From contig CANEWV010000133.1 in NCBI GenBank assembly GCA_947442905.1, positions 1-5,494 on the forward strand: a stretch of 5,494 bases of DNA, in the 5' to 3' direction. The notes under the pieces were generated by a model that saw only the letters and a list, made by a program, of their open reading frames with translations, was not told the DNA's origin and did no database searches. Position 1 is the first letter of the stretch, and the number at the start of each line of letters is the position of its first letter. This document shows positions 1 to 5,494 of this stretch, one piece after another. Source of the stretch: Chitinophagaceae bacterium (GTDB taxonomy: Bacteria; Bacteroidota; Bacteroidia; Chitinophagales; Chitinophagaceae). The position numbers were made by a program, and so were the translations under genes.

Positions 1-30
1 GGCGGTTTAAACATTTAAATAAATTATTGA

Positions 31-50
31 TTGTCATATCGTTGTCAAAT
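31..50. repeat. Short direct repeat, two copies 11 bp apart
   Basis: TTGTCATAT (31-39) and TTGTCAAAT (42-50) match at eight of nine positions and start 11 bp apart, about one helical turn, so both copies would face the same side of the DNA. They lie about 40-55 bp upstream of the promoter candidate at 88-115. That is a plausible place for an activator, but no regulator family is recognised and chance in AT-rich DNA is possible. Confidence 0.3.
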
Positions 51-65
51 AATGCTTATAAACTT

Positions 66-80
66 GTTAAACTATTTAAC
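66..80. promoter_or_regulatory. Perfect 6-bp inverted repeat, possible operator
   Basis: GTTAAA (66-71) and TTTAAC (75-80) are exact reverse complements separated by CTA. The repeat ends seven bases before the TTG of the promoter candidate. It has too little GC and no T-run to be a terminator, so a dimeric regulator site is the more natural reading. No cognate regulator is encoded in the window. Confidence 0.35.
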
Positions 81-87
81 ACTCCAA

Positions 88-115
88 TTGTTGTAATACC
101 CGGGTGCTATATTTG
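88..115 (+). promoter_or_regulatory. Bacteroidota-type promoter candidate for the cluster
   Basis: TTG at 88-90 is followed after 17 bases by TATATTTG at 108-115. This fits the known Bacteroidota sigma-ABfr promoter pattern (TTG, 17-23 bases, TAnnTTTG) at every fixed position. Transcription would be expected to begin roughly 5-8 bases after 115, only a few bases ahead of the ATG at 125. If so, the first gene has almost no leader, and a GTG at 104, in frame with that ATG, lies inside the promoter and cannot be the start. Confidence 0.55.
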
Positions 116-124
116 TACATCATT

Positions 125-430
125 ATGAAAAGAACTTTTATAAATATCATTTTACTGGGGGTGCTCCTGATACAGGTGTTACCCGTTCGTGAAATAGGTG
201 AAATCCTATTTGACAACCAGCTAAATGAAGAAATTAATTGTTCTGGCGCAAGCATTAAAGAATTGAGTAAATGCAACGATTCATTCGTTGACAACCAAGA
301 TCAAGAAGTCCATTACCAAGTTAACTTACAAAACAGTTTAACAACTGCATACGCTGCATTTCAAACCAGCTTACCCATACATCATATTAGCGATGTACCC
401 GTCCCGCCGCCCAACAAATTATTTGCATAA
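125..430 (+). CDS. Small exported or membrane-anchored protein of unknown function
   Basis: I do not recognise this 101-residue protein. It starts Met-Lys-Arg, followed by a hydrophobic stretch at about residues 5-21, which looks like a signal peptide or N-terminal anchor. No clear signal-peptidase site or lipobox is visible. The rest is polar, with an acidic region after residue 22, cysteines at 39 and 50, a His-His pair at 86-87 and a proline-rich end (PVPPP at 92-96). The region around Cys39 (NCSG, then KEL) faintly recalls small Bacteroidota proteins with an NCxGKC motif often found by metal-uptake genes, but the second Cys of that motif is missing. An in-frame GTG at 104 would add seven residues. 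I chose ATG 125 because it gives a typical Lys-Arg signal start and because the GTG falls inside the predicted promoter. It lies 59 bases upstream of the SulP gene on the same strand, so it may be a periplasmic accessory of the transporter; that is inference only. Confidence 0.6.
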   Translation: MKRTFINIILLGVLLIQVLPVREIGEILFDNQLNEEINCSGASIKELSKCNDSFVDNQDQEVHYQVNLQNSLTTAYAAFQTSLPIHHISDVPVPPPNKLFA

Positions 431-447
431 GCACATTCGCATATCTA

Positions 448-469
448 CTAGTTCAACTAGATTAATTTG
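448..469 (+). promoter_or_regulatory. Inverted repeat beside a weak promoter-like box
   Basis: CTAGTT (448-453) and AACTAG (455-460) are exact reverse complements around one central C. One base later, TTAATTTG (462-469) matches TAnnTTTG except for one fixed position. The upstream element is poor (TTC at 436-438, 23 bases before). The layout suggests an operator touching a second, weaker promoter for the transporter genes. The repeat is not a convincing terminator, because its stem is short and AT-rich and its loop would be a single base. Confidence 0.27.
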
Positions 470-489
470 GGTTTTATCAAATACAATAA

Positions 490-2046
490 ATGAAAAAATT
501 ATACACGCACCTAGGTGACAACCTTTCTGCATCCATTGTAGTACTTCTTGTAGCACTACCACTTTGTGTTGGCATTGCGCTTGCATCTGGAACGCCAATT
601 TTTTCAGGGATTATTGCAGGTATCATTGGAGGTATTGTAGTTGGACAATTAAGCGGATCACAGTTAAGTGTTTCAGGGCCCGCGGCTAGTTTAACATTTG
701 TGGTATCTGCTATGCTTATTAAATTAGGAAGTTTTGAAACATTTTTATTGGCTGTTTTAATTGCTGGAGCATTTCAAATTTTATTTGCCTTTTTAAAAGG
801 CGGTATTGTGGGAGATTATATTCCCAATGCTGTGATTAAGGGAATGGTAGCAGCAATTGGAATTATTTTAATGATGAAACAAATTCCGCATTTACTAGGC
901 TATGATGCAGATTTTGAAGGAGACGAATCTTTTTTACAAGATGACCACAACAATACCATCACCACTATTTTAACAGCGGTAGAGTTTTTGACACCCATGT
1001 CAGTGCTCATTGGTGTAGTGTCTTTAATTCTATTGATACTTTGGGAGCAGTTCAATTATAAGAGTAGCAAATGGGTACATTATGTGCCAGGGCCACTCAT
1101 TGTTGTACTCTTAGCAGTTTTGCTTAACACCTATGGTGCAGATATATTACAAATGGCGCCACTTGAACAAAAACATTTGGTATCGTTGCCAGTTGCTAAT
1201 ACTATGCAAGATTTTTTATCATTTTTTACATTTCCTAACTTTCATGAAATTGGTAACCATGAGGTTTGGCTTGCTGGATTTATGCTAGCGGTGATTGCTT
1301 CGCTTGAAACACTTTTAGGGATTGAGGCTATCGATAAATTAGATCCTTTAAAAAGAGTAACTCCATCTAATCAAGAGTTAAAGGCACAAGGAATAGGCAA
1401 TATTTTATCAGGTCTAATTGGTGGGCTTCCCATCACTTCTGTTATTGTAAGAAGCTCTGCTAATGTTAGTGCAGGCGGTAAAACAAAACAGTCTACTATA
1501 TTTCATGGTGCGCTCATACTCGTATGTGCAGCATTTATTCCATTTATACTCAATAAAATTCCTTTAAGTGCAATTGCTGCAATACTTATTGTTACGGGTT
1601 ATAAAATAGCGAGAATTAATTTATTTAAAGAGATGTTTAAAAAAGGGTTCAATCAGTTTATTCCTTTTTTGATTACCATCATTGCCATTTTGTTTAGCAA
1701 TTTATTGTTTGGTATTGCAATTGGCATTATTGTAAGTGTAATTTTTATTATTCGTGGGAATTTTAAATCTGCCATATTAATGATACAAGATAACAATCAA
1801 TACCTCATCAGATTTAGAAAAGATATCACGTTTTTAAACAAAGCCATCATCAAACAAAAATTAGAGTCGCTACCCAATAACGCTTATGTTTTAATTGATG
1901 TTAAAAAAGCAGACTTTATTGACAAAGATGTAATAGATGAAATAAATGACTTTTTATGTCACGTTCATTTAAAAAACATTTCGGTATCATTTAGTTTACA
2001 CGAATACAATCCCAATCATTTGCTCATAAATTATACAAAAAAATGA
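490..2046 (+). CDS. SulP-family anion transporter, probable bicarbonate transporter
   Basis: This 518-residue inner-membrane protein belongs to the SulP (SLC26-like) family. Hydrophobic helices run from about residue 13 to 425, followed by a STAS-like cytoplasmic domain at about 437-518. Family marks include SVSGPAA at 60-66 (start of helix 3, beside the anion site), IPNAVIKG at 111-118, SLET at 271-274 with an acidic residue on helix 8, and a PITSVIVRSSAN stretch at 314-325 (helix 10, Arg321). Substrates of this family include sulfate, bicarbonate and dicarboxylates. The immediately overlapping carbonic anhydrase gene points to bicarbonate, as in natural SulP-carbonic anhydrase fusions, but substrate cannot be read from sequence alone. 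The STAS part is short (about 80 residues), and where many STAS domains have an Asp-Ser pair it has IDKD (about residues 477-480), so a phosphorylatable serine there seems absent. The ATG at 490 has only AT-rich sequence before it, usual for Bacteroidota, and gives the expected short N-terminus before helix 1. The stop overlaps the next start as ATGA. Confidence 0.9.
   Translation: MKKLYTHLGDNLSASIVVLLVALPLCVGIALASGTPIFSGIIAGIIGGIVVGQLSGSQLSVSGPAASLTFVVSAMLIKLGSFETFLLAVLIAGAFQILFAFLKGGIVGDYIPNAVIKGMVAAIGIILMMKQIPHLLGYDADFEGDESFLQDDHNNTITTILTAVEFLTPMSVLIGVVSLILLILWEQFNYKSSKWVHYVPGPLIVVLLAVLLNTYGADILQMAPLEQKHLVSLPVANTMQDFLSFFTFPNFHEIGNHEVWLAGFMLAVIASLETLLGIEAIDKLDPLKRVTPSNQELKAQGIGNILSGLIGGLPITSVIVRSSANVSAGGKTKQSTIFHGALILVCAAFIPFILNKIPLSAIAAILIVTGYKIARINLFKEMFKKGFNQFIPFLITIIAILFSNLLFGIAIGIIVSVIFIIRGNFKSAILMIQDNNQYLIRFRKDITFLNKAIIKQKLESLPNNAYVLIDVKKADFIDKDVIDEINDFLCHVHLKNISVSFSLHEYNPNHLLINYTKK
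2037..2046 (+). promoter_or_regulatory. A AAA AAA slippery heptamer before the SulP stop, possible -1 frameshift site
   Basis: Seven consecutive A residues (2037-2043) sit in the SulP frame as ACA AAA AAA TGA, which is exactly the X XXY YYZ phase of a -1 slippery site with the stop codon immediately after it. The carbonic anhydrase frame is the -1 frame, and it is open from this point. Slippage would therefore join SulP residue 518 directly to Met1 of the anhydrase. I see no Shine-Dalgarno-like stimulator upstream and no strong hairpin downstream, so the site may only reflect two lysine codons beside an ATGA overlap. Confidence 0.35.
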
Positions 2047-2678
2047 AAATCTACGAAAAACTACTTTTAGAAAATAAGGCTTGGGCAGAAGAACGTAAAC
2101 TTGATGACCCTGGATTTTTTTCTAGGCTTTCTGAAATTCAAACACCTGATTTTTTATGGATTGGTTGTAGCGATAGCCGTGTGCCAGCCAACGAAATCAC
2201 AAATACGCAGCCCGGTGAAATTTTTGTACACAGAAACATTGCCAACATGGTGGTACATACCGATGTTAATTTATTAAGTGTACTAGATTATGCGGTAACC
2301 TATTTAAAAGTTAAGCATGTAATTGTATGCGGACACTATGGCTGTGGCGGCGTTAAAGCAGCCATGTCTAACCATAGCTACAACAAAATATTAAACATGT
2401 GGCTTAAAAATATCAAAGATGTTTACAGGTTTCATAAAACAGAACTTGATACGCATACCACAGAAGAAAGCAAGTTTGACCGCCTTGTAGAATTAAATGT
2501 ACAAGAACAAGTTTTACAATTATCTAAAACATCTATCATTCAAAAAGCTTGGCAAAATGAACAAAGGCCACACTTACATGGTTGGGTGTATGGCCTAAAA
2601 GATGGTATCATCAAGCCCGTATTTGAAATGGAAGCATGTGCAGAAATAGACCCTTTATATAAATATGATGACTTATAA
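2043..2678 (+). CDS. can: Beta-class carbonic anhydrase
   Basis: This 211-residue cytoplasmic zinc enzyme interconverts CO2 and bicarbonate. The zinc ligands and catalytic dyad are all present: Cys42-Ser-Asp44-Ser-Arg46, then His98 and Cys101 in GHYGCGG (97-103). Length and numbering agree with the Escherichia coli Can and Haemophilus influenzae enzymes. Trp39, Arg64 and a tyrosine at 183 (in GWVYG) match the three residues that form the non-catalytic bicarbonate site of the allosteric type II enzymes, so pH- and bicarbonate-dependent regulation is likely; this is inference from alignment by eye. It starts inside the SulP stop (ATGA), with no Shine-Dalgarno motif, which suggests translational coupling. 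Its last 14 bases overlap the ABC gene. Its likely role is to trap or supply bicarbonate at the inner face of the SulP transporter. No signal peptide is present. The family assignment is secure; the symbol follows the Can-like numbering and is less certain. Confidence 0.96.
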   Translation: MKIYEKLLLENKAWAEERKLDDPGFFSRLSEIQTPDFLWIGCSDSRVPANEITNTQPGEIFVHRNIANMVVHTDVNLLSVLDYAVTYLKVKHVIVCGHYGCGGVKAAMSNHSYNKILNMWLKNIKDVYRFHKTELDTHTTEESKFDRLVELNVQEQVLQLSKTSIIQKAWQNEQRPHLHGWVYGLKDGIIKPVFEMEACAEIDPLYKYDDL

Positions 2679-4347
2679 GAAAATTTCACCCATTGTAGCT
2701 GCTAGAAAACTAATAGCTATTTTACAGCTCGACAAAAAAGAAGTGTCAGCAATTTACATCTATGCCATACTAGCTGGTTTAGTGCAACTTGTTACACCAC
2801 TTGGTATCCAAAGTATTATTGGATTTGTAATGGCGGGCGCACTGTCTACATCCATTGTGGTACTCATTACGGTTGTCGTACTAGGCGTTTTTTTAAACGG
2901 GCTTTTTCAGATTAGACAACTTCAGATTATTGAAAAAATCAAACAAAAGATTTATACCAGGGATGCTTTAAGCTTTGCAAACAAGATTCCGCATTTGAAT
3001 ATTGAAAAGCTAGACAACTATTATTTACCAGAACTTGTGAATAGGTTTTTTGATACCATTACTTTACAAAAAGGTATCGAAAAGATTTTACTAGAAATTC
3101 CAGCTGCATTTATTCAGATTTTGTTTGGTATTATTTTATTATCGCTCTACCACCCAGTGTTTATTGCATTTGGTATTGTACTAGTGGTGCTTTTGTATGT
3201 TATACTTGCAACAACACTTCCTAAAGGTTTTACCAAAAATCTACTAGCTAGCGACTATAAGTATAAAACAGCAGCCTGGTTACAAGAACTAGCAAGGGTA
3301 GTCAAAACATTTAAGTACGCTAAAAAAACATCTTTACATATCGATAAAACGGATGATTTAGTTAGCAACTATTTAATTGCACGCACAAGCTACTTCAAAA
3401 TTTTATTGACACAGTTTTGGAGTCTTGTAGCCTTTAAAATTATCATTACGGCAGCTATGTTAATTGTGGGTGTTTATTTGTTACTGAATCAACAAATCAA
3501 TATTGGACAATTTATTGCGGCGGATATCGTAATTCTAGCAGTTATTAGTTCGGTAGAAAAGTTGATCTTAACACTTGATAAAGCATATGATACTTTAACT
3601 GCTATTGAAAAATTAGATAAAATAAAAAGTGCCGAATTAGAAAGTGCTGGCACTGATATTATTGCCGGATCAAATGGGATGAAAATTGATTTTAAAAATG
3701 TTTCATTCAATTATCCAAATGGCAAAAAAGTATTAACCGATATTAATGTAGAAATTCAGGCTGGCGAAAAAGTGTTGATTGTGGGTAATTCTGGATCAGG
3801 AAAATCAACTTTATTACGCCTACTTACTGGCACGTTTACTAATTTTTCAGGTGCCATCAGAATCAACAATATAGCGCTAGGCAGTTATGCAATTGATTCT
3901 TTAAGATCCAATACTGGAGTGCTAATTAGTCAGCAAGATATTTTTCAGGGTACGATTAGAGACAATATAACAATGGGGGATAATAGTATTTCCAATGAAG
4001 AATTGTATCAGCTCACAAAATCTACAGGACTCGAATCATTTATTGGCGAACTAGAAATTGGTTTTGACACTGAAATTGATCCGGCAGGGAAAAAACTTCC
4101 TGAAAAAATCAAGCAAGGAATACTATTAGCAAGGGCACTCTTTAGTAGAAAAACATTGTTACTACTAGAAAATCCATTTGATGGATTAGAAGCAAATGCC
4201 ATTGAGACTGTAAATGATATGCTGGCAAATTTAGAAAATGTGACCATGCTTGTGACAGCTTCGAAAAATACGCATCAAGAAATTTTTGATAAAGTTATTT
4301 ATCTAGAAAATGGATCTATTCTTTCTGTAGAAAGTAAAAATAAATAA
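2665..4347 (+). CDS. ABC exporter half-transporter with degenerate ATPase motifs
   Basis: This 560-residue protein has an exporter-type membrane domain (six helices at about 29-56, 62-82, 145-162, 165-185, 254-274 and 280-297, with the INIGQFIA motif at 278-285 typical of type 1 secretion permeases), followed by an ATP-binding domain from about 339 to 557. No N-terminal C39 peptidase domain is present. In the ATP-binding domain the A-loop Tyr350, Walker A (GNSGSGKST, 374-382) and a Q-loop region (QQDIFQGTI, 423-431) are intact. The signature LSGGQ is replaced by LPEKI (478-482). Walker B reads LLLLEN (498-503), so Asp becomes Glu502 and the catalytic Glu becomes Asn503. The H-loop His aligns with Ser533. 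The gene is otherwise intact, with no frameshift or stop, so it looks functional rather than decayed. It overlaps the anhydrase gene by 14 bases and is followed two bases later by the HlyD-type gene, which points to an exporter spanning the envelope. A second ATG at 2668 would remove only one residue. The substrate is unknown. Confidence 0.9.
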   Translation: MMTYKKISPIVAARKLIAILQLDKKEVSAIYIYAILAGLVQLVTPLGIQSIIGFVMAGALSTSIVVLITVVVLGVFLNGLFQIRQLQIIEKIKQKIYTRDALSFANKIPHLNIEKLDNYYLPELVNRFFDTITLQKGIEKILLEIPAAFIQILFGIILLSLYHPVFIAFGIVLVVLLYVILATTLPKGFTKNLLASDYKYKTAAWLQELARVVKTFKYAKKTSLHIDKTDDLVSNYLIARTSYFKILLTQFWSLVAFKIIITAAMLIVGVYLLLNQQINIGQFIAADIVILAVISSVEKLILTLDKAYDTLTAIEKLDKIKSAELESAGTDIIAGSNGMKIDFKNVSFNYPNGKKVLTDINVEIQAGEKVLIVGNSGSGKSTLLRLLTGTFTNFSGAIRINNIALGSYAIDSLRSNTGVLISQQDIFQGTIRDNITMGDNSISNEELYQLTKSTGLESFIGELEIGFDTEIDPAGKKLPEKIKQGILLARALFSRKTLLLLENPFDGLEANAIETVNDMLANLENVTMLVTASKNTHQEIFDKVIYLENGSILSVESKNK

Positions 4348-4349
4348 GA

Positions 4350-5494
4350 ATGAAAGCTTATAACAATATATATCAAATAGAGAAAGAGAATAGAATAACT
4401 AGGGTGTTTATTATTCTATCAATTGTCATGGTTGTGATTTTGTTTTTACCATGGACGCAAAATATTAGAGCAAAGGGAAGTATCACCACACTTCAACAAG
4501 AACAAAGAAGACAAGAGGTAAATACCATCATTGCTGGAAAAGTAGTGAAGTGGTGGGTAAAAGAGGGGGATGCTATTAATGCAGGTGATACCATCATGCA
4601 ATTAAGCGAGGTAAAATTTGAATACCTAGATCCTCAGTTATTAGAAAAAATGAGATCTCAGATTCAAGCTAAATCAGCTGCTATTGAGGGCTATAGTAAA
4701 AAGGGGGAAATGGCAGGTAAACAAGAGCGGGCGTTGGGAGAACTTCAGCTAATAAAATTAGACCAACTTAAAATTAAACAACAACAACTTCAGCTAAAAC
4801 TAGTTTCAGATAGTATGGAATTGGTTGCACAAATCAATGAATTACAGGTCACCAAAAGACAAATCGACGCTGCTAAAAACATGTTGGATAGCGGTGTAAT
4901 TGCGCTAGTAGATTTTGAAAGAAGAAAAGTGAATTATCAAAATGCTTCTGCTAAAAAAACAGCAGCAGAAAACAAGTATGCCCAATCGAAGCAAGAAACC
5001 CTTGCTTTATTGTTTGAGCAAAGTAGTATTTTACAAGACTACAATGATAAAATTGCAAAAGTTAATGGAGATAAATACACTGCAAGTGCAGACCAGGCGG
5101 TTGGCATGGGTGATTTAGCAAAACTTGAAAATAACTACGCCAATTATGACGTGAGAAATAAACTCTACTACATTATTGCACCTCAAACCGGACAAATTAC
5201 AAAAGCAAAAAAAGCCGGGATTGGAGAGTACGTTAAAGAGGGTGAAATGATTGTAGAAATTGTTCCTAAAGACATCAAATACGCCGTAGAGCTATTTGTA
5301 GAACCAATGGACCTGCCGCTTATTAGCAAGGGTCAGAAAGTAAGATTTATTTTTGATGGTTTCCCTGCTATCGTATTTAGCGGATGGCCCAATAGCTCTT
5401 ATGGTACTTTTGGAGGTGTTATCACTGTAATCGAAAACGGTATCAGCGAAAATGGAAAATTTAGAGTTTTAGTTTCCGAAGACAGTTCCGATAA
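4350..5494 (+). CDS. HlyD-family membrane-fusion (periplasmic adaptor) protein, 3' end cut by window
   Basis: The reading frame stays open for 381 codons to the window edge, so the C-terminus is missing. It has a short cytoplasmic start and one membrane helix at about 19-35. The first half of a biotinyl-lipoyl-like domain follows at about 58-89 (AGKVVKWWVKEGD, 62-74). A long Gln/Lys-rich, probably coiled-coil hairpin spans about 90-240, and the second lipoyl half lies at about 274-306 (APQTGQITK, 277-285; VKEGEMIVEIVP, 295-306). The beta-barrel region begins at about 310. This order is that of HlyD-type adaptors, which link an inner-membrane exporter to an outer-membrane TolC channel across the periplasm. 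The start lies two bases after the ABC stop, so the two genes are surely one transcription unit and the ABC subunit is the natural partner. Compared with the family's usual length, perhaps 50-80 residues are missing. The cargo is unknown; no toxin or bacteriocin precursor is visible nearby. Confidence 0.9.
   Translation, partial: MKAYNNIYQIEKENRITRVFIILSIVMVVILFLPWTQNIRAKGSITTLQQEQRRQEVNTIIAGKVVKWWVKEGDAINAGDTIMQLSEVKFEYLDPQLLEKMRSQIQAKSAAIEGYSKKGEMAGKQERALGELQLIKLDQLKIKQQQLQLKLVSDSMELVAQINELQVTKRQIDAAKNMLDSGVIALVDFERRKVNYQNASAKKTAAENKYAQSKQETLALLFEQSSILQDYNDKIAKVNGDKYTASADQAVGMGDLAKLENNYANYDVRNKLYYIIAPQTGQITKAKKAGIGEYVKEGEMIVEIVPKDIKYAVELFVEPMDLPLISKGQKVRFIFDGFPAIVFSGWPNSSYGTFGGVITVIENGISENGKFRVLVSEDSSD

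Noticed and set aside
5..20. Adjacent 8-bp palindromes GTTTAAAC and ATTTAAAT
   Set aside because: Short AT-rich palindromes arise often by chance here and have no promoter-like partner close by.
104..124. GTG at 104 as start of the small protein
   Set aside because: It overlaps the predicted -7 element (108-115), so it would not be transcribed, and it puts extra residues before a typical Met-Lys-Arg signal start.
3..128. Open + strand frame across the upstream region
   Set aside because: No start codon context, no family resemblance, and it runs through the promoter candidate. It could only be the tail of an upstream gene and looks like random AT-rich translation.
76..294. Minus-strand 72-codon frame overlapping the small exported protein gene
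   Set aside because: It lies antisense to a better-supported gene, has no family resemblance, and would end inside the promoter region.
431..489. Terminator between the small protein and SulP
   Set aside because: The only hairpin candidate has a 6-bp AT-rich stem with a one-base loop, and is followed by a mixed sequence rather than a clean T-run.
3489..3710. Minus-strand 73-codon frame inside the ABC gene
   Set aside because: Shadow of the ABC coding frame with Ser/Ile-rich low-complexity translation and no initiation context.
4008..4247. Minus-strand 79-codon frame inside the ATP-binding domain
   Set aside because: Antisense to strongly conserved ATP-binding sequence; Ser/Phe-rich shadow translation.
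2665..4347. ABC gene as a pseudogene because of its lost motifs
   Set aside because: The frame is intact over 560 codons, membrane helices and Walker A are preserved, and it is tightly coupled to neighbours on both sides. Changes confined to several catalytic motifs look like specialisation rather than random decay.

Overview
The window looks like a piece of a Bacteroidota chromosome (Flavobacteriia or Chitinophagia type). The grounds are the AT-rich sequence, starts without a Shine-Dalgarno motif, a good match to the Bacteroidota promoter pattern TTG-N17-TAnnTTTG, and the flavour of the proteins. This placement is inference from style; no rRNA or marker gene is present.

Everything recognisable reads on the + strand as one tight cluster. 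Positions 1-124 are non-coding and hold a direct repeat, a perfect inverted repeat and a promoter candidate. Positions 125-430 encode a small exported protein I do not recognise. A 59-base gap follows, with a second perfect inverted repeat and a weaker promoter-like box. Then come a SulP-family anion transporter (490-2046), a beta-class carbonic anhydrase (2043-2678), an ABC exporter half-transporter (2665-4347) and a HlyD-type membrane-fusion protein cut off by the window end (4350-5494). The junctions are a 4-base ATGA overlap, a 14-base overlap and a 2-base gap, so the last four genes are almost certainly co-transcribed and translationally coupled.

The SulP-carbonic anhydrase pair reads as an inorganic-carbon module: anion (probably bicarbonate) transport with interconversion to CO2 on the cytoplasmic side. 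The ABC and HlyD genes look like the inner-membrane part of a type 1-like secretion or efflux machine; an outer-membrane TolC-like gene would be expected downstream but is not seen. Why a bicarbonate module is coupled to an exporter is unclear.

Two points deserve most attention. First, SulP ends in a textbook A AAA AAA slippery heptamer in the correct phase, directly before its TGA. A -1 slip there would read straight into the carbonic anhydrase at its own ATG and make a SulP-carbonic anhydrase fusion, an architecture known as a single gene elsewhere. Second, the ABC subunit keeps its ATP-binding Walker A but has lost the signature motif, the catalytic glutamate and the H-loop histidine together, so no dimer containing it could form a fully canonical ATPase site.
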